This document shows, in pieces, positions 30,027-38,963 of a DNA stretch of 64,000 nucleotides; the first letter of the stretch is position 1, and each line of letters begins with the position of its first letter. This DNA is from Trichomonas vaginalis G3. Taxonomy: Eukaryota > Parabasalia > Trichomonadida > Trichomonadidae. The stretch lies in contig NC_067206.1 of assembly GCF_026262505.1 (NCBI RefSeq), forward strand, positions 5,112,879 through 5,176,878, read 5' to 3'. The position numbers and the translations under genes are program-made. The notes under the pieces are model-generated. The model did not search any database. It saw only the letters and a program-made list of their open reading frames with translations, and had not been told where the DNA came from.

Positions 30027-31098
30027 CTATTTATGTTGAGATTGAGTACCAGCCATTAATATAAGTTCAACCATTATATTAGAGTCTTTAGGAATTTCAT
30101 ATGGTTCTTTTACATAATATTCCTTTTTTTTGACCATCAGTTGATTCTTCAACTCTTTTGAATGAAAAGCGCTTATAAAACTCAAACACGAGTGCATCTT
30201 TATAACCAGTGATATCGTAAAATTTTGGTGGCACAAGCTGTTCATTCACATTACATATAAATTGTTTGTTATCATGAGCAATATTACTCAACGTTACTAA
30301 AGGCTCAAGGAGAGGATTTATTCTTATCTGATAACCGACAAATTTATATGTTGGTTTGCCCTTTCGCTCAAGGATAAACCTGATATTCGCTATAGTTATG
30401 AAAAGCTCATCAAAGTACTTATATGTTTTTTTATCTTTATCATTTTCGTCAGTGAAATCTGCTATGGTAAAACTATAATATACATGCATTCGCGAGATAT
30501 ATTTTTTTTCCCATAAGTCTAAAAATTTTGCTTTCGATGGAATTACTTTTTGCGTGAATGTTCTACCATGGTCATCTTCCCAAACAAGCTCTGGTTTTCT
30601 TGATGTTGTGTCTGTTTCAGTGGTTTCTAATAACGCAGTGATGAAATCCAACACATCTCCTAGGGACATGTCATATTTATAATTCAAGGCATTTTTTTCT
30701 ATACTACTGTATGAAGGTAATGTTATGATTGGTGATGTACCTTTTCTTAATACATTCAATTTATTTTCATTTGAATCATAGTAACAATCAACAAATTCTC
30801 TACTTGCCTCAGTCATTTTTTCCATAAGACCTTCATTCAACTCCTGTGTAGTCATGTTGGGTTTTATGTAATATCTCATGTCAAACCTTTTTTTCACTGA
30901 TTTTGATGAATCTGTCATTTCTAATGGAATAGCAAGAAACTCAAAGTCTGGATGCTCAAGACTTATCTTTCTTATCTCAAGAGCTTTTGACGCAGGATAT
31001 TCAATGAAGTCTCTCGGTAATTTATATGAGACTGTATTACCACTTATCGTGCCATCATTCATAACATGTTCATAGTATAATCCATCATATTTAGACAT
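30027..31098 (-). CDS. Conserved Maverick protein with LP-x-x-FI motif, probable structural protein (one frameshift near 30125)
   Basis: About 355 codons from MSKYDGLYY at 31098; a run of eight A near 30125 needs one base less to reach the C-terminus ending AGTQSQHK. The N-terminus YKLPRDFIEYPASKALEIRKI aligns with RIRLPQEFI in the A/B genes at 245 and 12302. Both end in a strand-like segment (IMVELILMA here). A YYIKPNMTTQELNEGLMEKM block resembles the helix of jelly-roll minor capsid proteins. It is divergent from the packaging ATPase with an 18-bp gap. A capsid-associated role is inferred. Confidence 0.6.
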
Positions 31099-31116
31099 TT
31101 TATATGTAACTAAAAG

Positions 31117-32016
31117 ATGGAGAAAGTTATTAATCAAGTAGATAAGATTCTTCATGATGGAGCACGTAAGAATAGTAAAGAACTAAACAATGCACTCATT
31201 ATGCCATTTTCTGATGATTATCCATTTTGTACTAATGGTGTTTATTTCTACTGCGGTAAGATGGGTTCAGGTAAGACATATGGTGTTATTCGTCATATAA
31301 TGATAACAGACCGCTTCACTAATACTCCATATTATGACTCAATAGTTATCTCAGCAACATCAGGAACAATGGATAAAACAGCGAAGACATTTATGAGTCA
31401 AGTTAAAGCACCAGTACTGAAAAAGGATGATAAAGAACTTATGCCTTATTTAATGAAGAACGTTAAGATGAAAGCAAAGTATTACGCTATTGTTGAGTTC
31501 GTTCAAAGTAAGTTCGAAAAAATTTCAGAGGAGATGGAACACATCTTAACAAAGCATCAACTAAGGAAACCTGATGGAAAGTTTGAGTATAAGAAGATTG
31601 CAATATATGTTGTAAAGAAGTTGAACAAATATCCTTTCACAAAGTATCCCAGTAATTCTCTATTAGTGTTAGACGATTATGGTGGTCATGACTTATTGAA
31701 TGACCCACGTTCACCATTAGCGAACTTCATCACTAAGGTCAGACATTATAACTATACTGTTGTCATCATGTGTCAAACATGGAGACATATATGTTTAAAC
31801 ATTAAGAGACTATGCACTGACTTCGTTATCTTTCAAGGTTATTCTATGAGAGACTTTCAGTCAATGATTGAACAGTCAGGAGCAACAGAAGATTGGGAAG
31901 AGTTATGGAACAAATACAAAGAGCTACCAACACCTCGTTCATATATGGAAGTTCATATAGTTGCAGGAAAGACGGACTTTAAAGAAGTTAAGCAACAAAA
32001 GATGACATTATTTTAA
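31117..32016 (+). CDS. Genome-packaging ATPase (FtsK/HerA-A32 type), 299 aa, intact
   Basis: Start MEKVINQVD. Walker A is GKMGSGKT near residues 48-55, preceded by a strand GVYFYC. Walker B is SLLVLDDYGG near residues 186-195, followed by a conserved KVRHYNYTVVIMCQTW strand with Gln as sensor. This is the layout of A32-like packaging ATPases of Mavericks, virophages and large DNA viruses. The protein translocates the genome into the capsid. It is the first of a plus-strand run of genes to 36237. Confidence 0.9.
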   Translation: MEKVINQVDKILHDGARKNSKELNNALIMPFSDDYPFCTNGVYFYCGKMGSGKTYGVIRHIMITDRFTNTPYYDSIVISATSGTMDKTAKTFMSQVKAPVLKKDDKELMPYLMKNVKMKAKYYAIVEFVQSKFEKISEEMEHILTKHQLRKPDGKFEYKKIAIYVVKKLNKYPFTKYPSNSLLVLDDYGGHDLLNDPRSPLANFITKVRHYNYTVVIMCQTWRHICLNIKRLCTDFVIFQGYSMRDFQSMIEQSGATEDWEELWNKYKELPTPRSYMEVHIVAGKTDFKEVKQQKMTLF

Positions 32017-32026
32017 GAAGAAATAA

Positions 32027-32434
32027 ATGGGTTTTGGCGATTATGTTAAAGCTGGATGGGGTATGGTGAAAAAAAATCCTGGTCTTGTAATAGGTGCTGG
32101 ATTTAACATTGCTAACAAACTTTTCCCTCAAGTTGGTCAAGTCGGTGGTGTTATCGGTAGTCTTGGTGAAAGAATTGCAAAAACTACATTAGGTGAAGAT
32201 AATGCATTAACGAAGAATCTTAAAGCATTCAATAAAGCTCTTGGTGGTGACTTCAGTAGAGACAAGCCTGTTGAAACACCTATAGTTCAACCTCAACAAA
32301 CTATTGACAACAATAAGTATAACGCATACATTGGAGGAGCTATTTGGAACAATCATAAGCCATTAGTTCAGTCAGTACGTGTACTATCAGACATGCCATG
32401 GATTAATGCTATTAGTGGCACTATACGCAGATAA
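32027..32434 (+). CDS. Small Gly-rich amphipathic protein, possible minor virion protein (135 aa)
   Basis: Intact, 10 bp after the ATPase. Residues 1-60 alternate Gly and hydrophobics (MGFGDYVKAGWGMVKKN, VGGVIGSLGERI) as in membrane-active viral peptides. The rest is polar with a DMPWINAISG end. Composition and place resemble the 78-aa MAAGFFKK proteins of A and B. No motif proves function. Confidence 0.6.
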   Translation: MGFGDYVKAGWGMVKKNPGLVIGAGFNIANKLFPQVGQVGGVIGSLGERIAKTTLGEDNALTKNLKAFNKALGGDFSRDKPVETPIVQPQQTIDNNKYNAYIGGAIWNNHKPLVQSVRVLSDMPWINAISGTIRR

Positions 32435-32454
32435 TATATTTTTATGAGGTTTAA

Positions 32455-35400
32455 ATGAGTGAACAAGAGAGGAAACTCATTGATGAACGAGTTAAGAAAT
32501 GGGAGAATGAACGTCCGATAATTCGTACCATAATTAGCGATCAAAAGTTCAAGCAGCATACATTTGATTTTTTGCGCGATATATATAATGATCTTGCTTT
32601 TGATTACAATGCTAGGCAATACTTTGAGAAAGAATATGTTCAAAAAGGTCGTATTAATTTCCCAATGAGAAGAGAAGGCTTTTTGATTACATCAACATAT
32701 ACAGCACGTGGTAGAGACCCTTTTACAGACGCGGTTCGTAACTTTAAAGCACGTTCTTCTATTAATGATGATCCAGATTTCTACATACCTTATTTTCGTC
32801 CACCTTCGCATCCTTTACGAACCAGTGATCCTGGATATGACGCTAAACGAAGATATATAGAGACGAAATTAGCTAAATACAAGGAACCTAAGGATCCAAG
32901 GACTGGAGAAGTAAAGGAATCACATGTCAAGATAAATAAGCTTTACAAAGTAGTTGAAGAATTGGAGAAACGATCTAATGAGATTAACGCTGAGAAGAAA
33001 AAGGAAGTACCAAATATGAACAAACTAGATAAGATGATTAAGGAATATAGAGGATTGGCGAATACATCGAGCGTTCTAATAAAGGAAGTAGAAAACACGA
33101 CAAAGCTGCAGAAAATGATTCATGATGAATTACTGTTAGGTGAATTTTCTATAAAACAAAGACAGAGTAACTTAATGGGTGAGGCTTATTATTTGGAGAA
33201 TTGGTATAATGAGAGGTTAAAACAAATGTCGACTCCAACACCAACTCCTACACCTACTCCTACAGTAGCTCCAACACCAACTCCCACTCCTGAACCAACA
33301 GTAGCTCCAACGCCAACTCTGACACCAACTGCTCACGCAGGTCCTCCACCAATGTCGAGTAGTCATGGTATAACATTAAATAAACCAACACCTACACCAA
33401 AAATAACTCCTGTATCACATCCTAGTACAACTAACCCAGTATCTGATTCAAATCAAGCGGAAAGATCACAGGTTCTTAAAAGAGCTAATACACCAACTGC
33501 TTCCCCTATTAGAACACCAGAGCCAACTCCAAGAATCACAAAGGCGCCAACACCTTCACCGACTGTTGAACCAACTCCAGAACCAACAGTACCTCCAACT
33601 CCATCTCCAACTCCATCACCGACACCTACAAAAGCACCTACTCCATCTCCAACTCCGACTAAAGCTCCGACACCGTCTCCAACACCAACTAAAGCTCCAA
33701 CACCGTCTCCAACTCCGACTAAAGCTCCGACACCGTCTCCAACACCAACTAAAGCTCCAACACCGTCTCCAACTCCAGCTGAACCAACTGATGCAGAATC
33801 TATTCAAAATTGGTTAGACGAAGAAAAGCGAAAAGAAAAGGCTGCAATTGATGCTGCACTAGATAAAAACACACCACCACAGACACTTGGTGGTTACATG
33901 TTAAAGAAAGACAACATTCAAAGACAAGAACGTGCATTGAGTGTTGCCAGAGAACAAGCACAAGAAGAGAAGAAAATAGTTGAAGGAGAAGCTTCAAATA
34001 GAGGTGGTCCAGGAACTTACAAAGGATCAAACTATCCAGCAGAGAAAGCCTCGAGTGATAATGTTGTCTCAAGAGCTACTGATTTAGTTACCCATGGTAT
34101 TCTAACTGGTGCAACAGCTGTTGGTAGTGCTATTGGAACCAGTGTTGACACTGTTGTTGATACTGTAAGAACTGTTACAAATCCTACACCTGAAGATAGG
34201 AAGGAAGAATTTCTTACTCTTAATACAAAGGCAAAACCAGGGATATGGATTGGTCGTGGAATTTTAAATGCTGGTAGTGCTATTGGCAATGGTGCTTCAG
34301 CGGTAGGGGGATGGCTCGGAAGAACAGCAACATCAACCGCAAATGGAATACTAACAGGTGCCAAATCACTTGGTAATTGGGCTGATGATAAGTATACAAA
34401 ATATTATGAAGAAAAAGCTCGTAAGGCTAAGGAAGAAGCTGAACGAAAGGCGAAAGAAGAAGCTGAACGTAAAGAACTAGAGGAACTTAAGAAGAAAGAA
34501 AAAGCTCGTAAGGCTAAGGAAGAAGCTGAACGAAAGGCGAAAGAAGAAGCTGAACGTAAAGAACTAGAGGAGCTTAAGAAGAAAGAAAAAGCTCGTAAGG
34601 CTAAGGAAGAAGCTGAACGAAAGGCGAAAGAAGAAGCTGAACGTAAAGAACTAGAGGAACTTAAGAAGAAAGAAAAAGCTCGTAAGGCTAAGGAAGAAGC
34701 AGATAGAAAGGCGAAAGAAGACAGATAGAAAGGCTAAGGAAGAAGCTGATAGAAAGGCGAAAGCAGCAACACCATCGCCAACTCCATCTCCTTCACCATC
34801 TCCATCTCCTTCACCATCACCAACTCCATCGCCATCTCCATCTCCTTCACCATCAATAGCGGCTCCTGTGAGACAATTTGGTGCATGGGGTGCTGATTTA
34901 GTCAAAGATGCTGCACAAGGAATTGGAAAGGAACTGAAGAACACAACATTAGGTACAATAGAGCGTTTTGGTAATCTTACGGATTACACAATTAGATCAG
35001 CTGCTAATCTTTTATATAACCAGACTACTGATAACGGTACTGATGAATTGGCTGTAAACGGACTAGCATCAATTAAGAAATCAGCAGAAGATAAATACGA
35101 TGAATGGAAAAAGAATATTAAGGGTGAATATAATAAGTATGCATATCCTGAAGAACATATGAAGTTAGAGCTTACCAGACTAAGATCAAAATATGGTAAT
35201 GAAACAACAAATACTACAACGCAAACGACGAAAGCTGACAGAAAGATTGATGACACTCCTACTCCAACTCCTGCAATGGCGAACATCACAACAATTGCTC
35301 CAAGAGTTCCAACAGGAGAAGGTATATCAGGAAATGTTTCAACTACTCATAACATTACTGAAGCAGCTAATGTTTCAGCAGTTGAGCAACCTGTTGTTAA

Positions 35401-36004
35401 TGTAACTCAGGAAAACGCTACTGAAACATCAACACCAAGACAGGATGTAAATAATGAACGTCCAGAAGTTAAGGAGGTTGCAAAAGCATACCTGGAGAAA
35501 AATACTACACAAGTTCTTGAAGCAGAAAAGCATCTCAATTCAGACAAAACACCATCTCCAACTCCTGAAGCATCAGTTCCTCCAGCAATTGGTGGAAATA
35601 TACCTTCAGTATCACCATGGCAGAAATTTTATGGATTGTTTAAAGGAGCGAATAAGGTAATGGATGCTGCTGAGAATCTCCAAAAGTTCAAGAATGAAGT
35701 CGCAACTGGTGCAAAGGAAATAGAAGAGAATGATAAACAAGCTGCTGAATTAGCTAAACAACAAGCTGAAGCAACTAAACAAGCAGCAGCTCCTAAACAA
35801 TCTATATCTAAGTCTCAAAGACAAGGTCCTGACCCAAGTGCTAAAGTCAAACAGAATCCAACACCACCTGCAGCAGAGAAGTCCAAGAAGGACAAGGACA
35901 AGAAGAAGGATAAATCAAAGAAGGACAAGGACAAGAAGAAAGATAAGGATAAGAAAAAATCGTCAAAAGATAAAAAACATAAAAATTTATCCAGTAAGAA
36001 ATGA
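32455..36004 (+). CDS. Giant Pro/Thr/Ser-rich and Lys/Glu-repeat protein, about 1,183 aa (one frameshift near 34726)
   Basis: Four regions. First, a folded helical N-terminus (~residues 1-260). Second, a long [13 protein letters not shown] region (33228-33790) with a near-perfect 10-residue repeat. Third, a helical part with Gly-rich amphipathic segments ([16 protein letters not shown]), leading into four perfect 87-bp repeats of [12 protein letters not shown] type (34414-34730). Fourth, after a single-base slip at 34726, a second Pro/Ser tract, an Asn/Thr-rich region, and a C-terminal tail of Lys-Asp-Lys repeats. No enzyme motif. It could be a virion surface or core protein; the poly-Lys tail could bind DNA. 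Confidence 0.7.
33556..33790 (+). repeat. 30-bp coding repeat ([10 protein letters not shown] units)
   Basis: About five to six copies of a 30-bp unit (ACTAAAGCTCC, ACACCGTCTCC and A/G variants) within the giant Pro-rich gene. Multiples of three keep the frame. Confidence 0.85.
34414..34734 (+). repeat. 87-bp tandem coding repeat ([12 protein letters not shown])
   Basis: Unit starts AAAGCTCGTAAGG lie at 34414, 34501, 34588 and 34675, exactly 87 bp apart, with nearly no substitutions. Each encodes 29 charged helical residues. The following partial unit contains the one-base slip (GAAGACAG), so the frameshift may be a repeat-assembly error. Confidence 0.9.
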
Positions 36005-36237
36005 GTCAAGTCATTAAAGCATCAACTAAACAAAAGTGGTTAACTGAATATATAAAAGATGGTAAGGTTCCTGATGGATATTATGTACATACAATGAAAG
36101 ACGGACGTGTACAGTTCCGTAAAGTCAAGCAACCTCTCAATGATGAACAGATCAGAAGGAAGATCTCATTGTATGAAACAAAAATAAAGGACTTACAAGC
36201 TAAACTCGAAACCCACGATACTTCTCAAGAAAACTAG
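36001..36237 (+). CDS. Small protein with YYV-H-MK-G-VQ motif (78 aa)
   Basis: Starts MSQVIKAS, its ATG overlapping the stop codon of the giant gene. Residues 20-50 (PDGYYVHTMKDGRVQFRK, then QPLN) match the N-terminus of the protein at 50878 (YYVCHMKNGSVQVRK, then APLN), so the two are paralogues. The C-terminus is a short coiled coil. It overlaps the end of the opposite integrase gene by 38 bp. Function unknown. Confidence 0.7.
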   Translation: MSQVIKASTKQKWLTEYIKDGKVPDGYYVHTMKDGRVQFRKVKQPLNDEQIRRKISLYETKIKDLQAKLETHDTSQEN

Positions 36238-37267
36238 GCATATCTTTAACATGACCTTCATTAATATTTTTCCTCCAATACTGTACTTCCATTTGTGACA
36301 ACCTGTTTGGATTACCTTCACGCATACCTCTACCTGTCACTTTTCCTGTATTTTCGTTCTCAAACGTAACATCATACTTTACATCATTACCGACAAGTTC
36401 ATGACCATCAATACTTTTAACAGCACCGTGTCTTCCTTGATCTAAAGTTTCTCCTTGCTTTAATCCATGCTCTATTTTTGTCCATATCTGATAACGTGGA
36501 TATCTTGCAACACTTCCATCTTTTGCTCTTAACAAGTATGCACTTGTATCAACTGAATCAACTGTATAATAAGAAGGATCAAGATGTCTTCTTTGTTGGT
36601 TACCTTTACCCCATGTTCTTGGTTCAACTATGACTTGAACTTTTTGACCAGGTCTTAAGTTATAAAGGTTATTTTTTCTGACATACTCTTCTTTCAATCT
36701 TTGCTTCTTTATATATTCCTCATTATCCTTTTCTGTGAAATCATCAGGCTTTTGTTGTGTGCTTGAATGATATTCAGTGTTGTAGTCATTAATAATTTGT
36801 CTCATTGTATCTGCAGTGAAAGGTGGTGTTTTATCACCTTCTTTGAGGTTTAACTTCATATGTAACATAGTTCTAATAGTTCTACAGAACCTATTAATAA
36901 TACCTAGTATGTTATGATTGTATTTCTGTGTCGTCATGTGCTCAATGTTATGACTGACCAACAGATCTCGAACATTTTGTGTCGTATAAGCTGGGTCTTC
37001 ATCACTAGTAAGTATTGTAGGCTTCATTTCACCTGTAGCTTGTGAAATGAACTTCTGCATTGCACTTAGAACATTGTTTGAGTTCTTTTCACTCATTGGG
37101 AACGCATAACCTTTTCTACTGTTTACATTGATGAACAAAAGAAAATATGGTGGTGTTCCACCAGGATTCTCAAATGTATCGAATTGATAAGCTCCCATAT
37201 CAGTTGAATATATTGGTAGCATCAAATCCTCTTGTATTAAAGTTTTTTCTTGTTTACCAACAGTCAT
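36200..37267 (-). CDS. Maverick integrase (retroviral-type), 355 aa
   Basis: Intact. The RNase-H-like core shows YSTDMGAYQFDTF (first Asp, ~residue 30), ILTSDEDPAY (second Asp, ~residue 108) and ILGIINRFCRTIRTM (~residue 145). In the last, Asn stands where the catalytic Glu of the D-D-E triad is expected. NTEYHSSTQQKPDDF follows, as in other integrases. An SH3-like domain (LRPGQKVQVIVEPRTWGKG, then YTVDSV) and a chromo-like tail (VKYDVTFENENTGK) complete it. No N-terminal zinc domain is visible; the next minus-strand gene upstream (37281) might supply part of it. It would insert the element with a 6-bp duplication. Confidence 0.85.
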   Translation of the reverse strand: MTVGKQEKTLIQEDLMLPIYSTDMGAYQFDTFENPGGTPPYFLLFINVNSRKGYAFPMSEKNSNNVLSAMQKFISQATGEMKPTILTSDEDPAYTTQNVRDLLVSHNIEHMTTQKYNHNILGIINRFCRTIRTMLHMKLNLKEGDKTPPFTADTMRQIINDYNTEYHSSTQQKPDDFTEKDNEEYIKKQRLKEEYVRKNNLYNLRPGQKVQVIVEPRTWGKGNQQRRHLDPSYYTVDSVDTSAYLLRAKDGSVARYPRYQIWTKIEHGLKQGETLDQGRHGAVKSIDGHELVGNDVKYDVTFENENTGKVTGRGMREGNPNRLSQMEVQYWRKNINEGHVKDMPSFLEKYRGFRV

Positions 37268-37280
37268 TTTTTTATTAACG

Positions 37281-37634
37281 TTAAAGTCTTACAGGCATTG
37301 AGTAATCGCTATAACCATCATGGTCTGCGAATTCATGTAATCTTGATGCATCAGGTTCTTTCTTCGTTGGTGCATGAAACCTTGCTTCATCATAAAGGTT
37401 CATATAATGGTTTGTCACGTTTGGGGTAGACCCAATTTTTGCATATTGAGGATATGAGTAATGATACACTAAGTTGAACCCATTACTACCATCATCAACA
37501 TATATCTTTGGTGGAGGTTGTCTTATTAAATTCCTTCCTCTTGGGGCTTTGAGTTGGACGATCTGATCTAGATCATTGTAAACAACTCCTGTTGCAGTAT
37601 ATTCTGTGTTGTTCTCTGGGTTAATGTTCGTCAT
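37281..37634 (-). CDS. Unknown Maverick protein (117 aa)
   Basis: Intact, 13 bp upstream of the integrase on the same strand. It has Asn/Thr-rich N-terminal residues, RQPPPKIYVDDG near the middle, a Tyr/His-rich segment and the end HDGYSDYSMPVRL. No zinc-binding His/Cys pattern is clear, so it is probably a separate protein rather than an integrase domain. Confidence 0.65.
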   Translation of the reverse strand: MTNINPENNTEYTATGVVYNDLDQIVQLKAPRGRNLIRQPPPKIYVDDGSNGFNLVYHYSYPQYAKIGSTPNVTNHYMNLYDEARFHAPTKKEPDASRLHEFADHDGYSDYSMPVRL

Positions 37635-37669
37635 TTATATGAGAATAAAACAATTTTTACTCATAACAA

Positions 37670-38251
37670 ATGAGATCGAAGTCAATTCTTTATGGTGCAG
37701 CTAATCTTCCAATTGAACCAACAAGCAATGTTGATTCAAGAACAACTAATAACATTGTGATAAAGAACTATCCATCTGGTACAGTAAGTGATGCTCCAAC
37801 AGAGATAAAAAAAGAGGAAACAACTACGAACTCAGAAGCACCAATGTATCCTCCTCCTTTAAGTCCATTAACTTCCAACCTGACCTCATCGAGATCTGTG
37901 GAGACTTCATCGAGGATTGGTGTAGAAGAGTATTTACTTAGTATATACCAGAAGATACTTCTAGACCAAGACAAAGAGCTCTTTTCTAACTTAGTGAGCA
38001 AAGATCAGATCTTACTACCTAAGCCAGACTTGGAAGAAGTTGTTCACAGAATGACTGGGTTCAAGTGTGAAATAGACCTACTGGACCCAGACATCACATG
38101 TTGTGGTATTCCACCACCTTTCTCAAAAATAGCTCAGATCAGAATCATTGATGAGAACAATATTGCTCAAGAGTTTAAGTATGCATATAATGCACAATAT
38201 ACTGAGTTAATAAGTAGGTATAATTTATGTCTTAAGTATGTTATTGTTTAA
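37670..38251 (+). CDS. Conserved Maverick protein with YPPPLS and CCG motifs (193 aa)
   Basis: Intact homologue of the A/B proteins at 720-1382 and 11606-12305. It has a disordered Thr/Ser/Glu-rich first half, YPPPLS near residue 61, then a domain with LLPKPDLEEVVHRMTGF and DITCCGIPPPFSKI near residue 140. The order and spacing are kept between lineages although overall identity is low. Divergent from the gene at 37634. Function unknown; conservation argues for an essential structural role. Confidence 0.75.
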   Translation: MRSKSILYGAANLPIEPTSNVDSRTTNNIVIKNYPSGTVSDAPTEIKKEETTTNSEAPMYPPPLSPLTSNLTSSRSVETSSRIGVEEYLLSIYQKILLDQDKELFSNLVSKDQILLPKPDLEEVVHRMTGFKCEIDLLDPDITCCGIPPPFSKIAQIRIIDENNIAQEFKYAYNAQYTELISRYNLCLKYVIV

Positions 38252-38279
38252 CCAAAAAATTTTTTATCTAATGTTAAAT

Positions 38280-38354
38280 ATGGTTGTTCAAACAAGAACA
38301 AAAGCACAAATGTTTCAAGACTTACTCAATAAAACTTATTGTTTACTCAAGTAA
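38280..38354 (+). CDS. Possible 24-aa peptide gene
   Basis: Open frame MVVQTRTKAQMFQDLLNK plus six residues, ending just before the convergent stop at 38360. It starts after an A/T-rich leader like other genes here, but it is very short and may be chance. Confidence 0.2.
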   Translation: MVVQTRTKAQMFQDLLNKTYCLLK

Positions 38355-38359
38355 TTATT

Positions 38360-38752
38360 TTAGAACGTTTCGACGTACTCCTTGATCTTATCAAGAGCTT
38401 CGAGCATCCGCTTCTTTGCATTGTACTTGGCGAGGATGGCTTGCTCAATGGTGAGCTCGAAGGCTTCTTTACCGATCGGACGGTGATCGCGAAGATCTTT
38501 GAGTGCATCAAGAGCTGCAGTGTACTCTGATGGTAAATGGGAGCCATCTAGTAATGGGTACAAAATGAGCATGTATTCCTGTAGTAAGTTCTCCTGTTTC
38601 AAGCGGGACTTGAACTCTTCGCGGAGATCTTGAAGCTTTTGGAGCTTCTCAGTGGCTTGAAGGTAGTCAATGATGACCTTCTCTTGTCCCTCAAGTGCTT
38701 GTGGGAGGAAGTGGACATAAGCTGTTGACTTCATCAAAAATGAAGTGGTCAT
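38360..38752 (-). CDS. Helical protein, about 130 aa
   Basis: Intact. The start MTTSFLMKS at 38752 was chosen because the next gene starts divergently at 38769; MKSTAYVHF at 38734 is the alternative. The middle is coiled-coil-like (LQATEKLQKLQDLREEFKSRL) with a helical end ALDKIKEYVETF. The gene is rich in GATC. No family recognised. Confidence 0.65.
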   Translation of the reverse strand: MTTSFLMKSTAYVHFLPQALEGQEKVIIDYLQATEKLQKLQDLREEFKSRLKQENLLQEYMLILYPLLDGSHLPSEYTAALDALKDLRDHRPIGKEAFELTIEQAILAKYNAKKRMLEALDKIKEYVETF

Positions 38753-38768
38753 GACACTTTTTAAGTTA

Positions 38769-38939
38769 ATGTCCGAGCCATACAGTGATGTCGAAGCAGC
38801 ACATGAACCAAAGAAGAAGTCTTGCTGGGAAAAGACAAAGATTGTTGGTAACGCAATCCTAGCCATTTGTGTTGTTTTGAACTTGATCGTACTTCTGATC
38901 TTGTTCTACAAACTCAACAGAGGTTATTGTCTCAAGTAA
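38769..38939 (+). CDS. Small single-pass membrane protein (57 aa)
   Basis: Starts MSEPYSDVEAAHEPKKKSCW; then ~22 hydrophobic residues (IVGNAILAICVVLNLIVLLI) form a clear membrane segment, followed by a short basic tail. Divergent from 38752 with a 16-bp gap. It might insert in the virion-related or host membrane; role unknown. Confidence 0.65.
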   Translation: MSEPYSDVEAAHEPKKKSCWEKTKIVGNAILAICVVLNLIVLLILFYKLNRGYCLK

Positions 38940-38963
38940 ACACTTATTTTTATTACCATATAA

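Noticed and set aside
33566-33817. Gln/Leu/His-rich plus-strand frame and Trp/Arg-rich minus-strand frame over the Pro-rich repeat
   Set aside because: Frame shadows of the repetitive giant gene; no independent start context.
37281-37634. N-terminal zinc domain of the integrase split off as a separate frame
   Set aside because: No His2-Cys2 pattern, own start and stop with a 13-bp gap; kept as a separate unknown gene.
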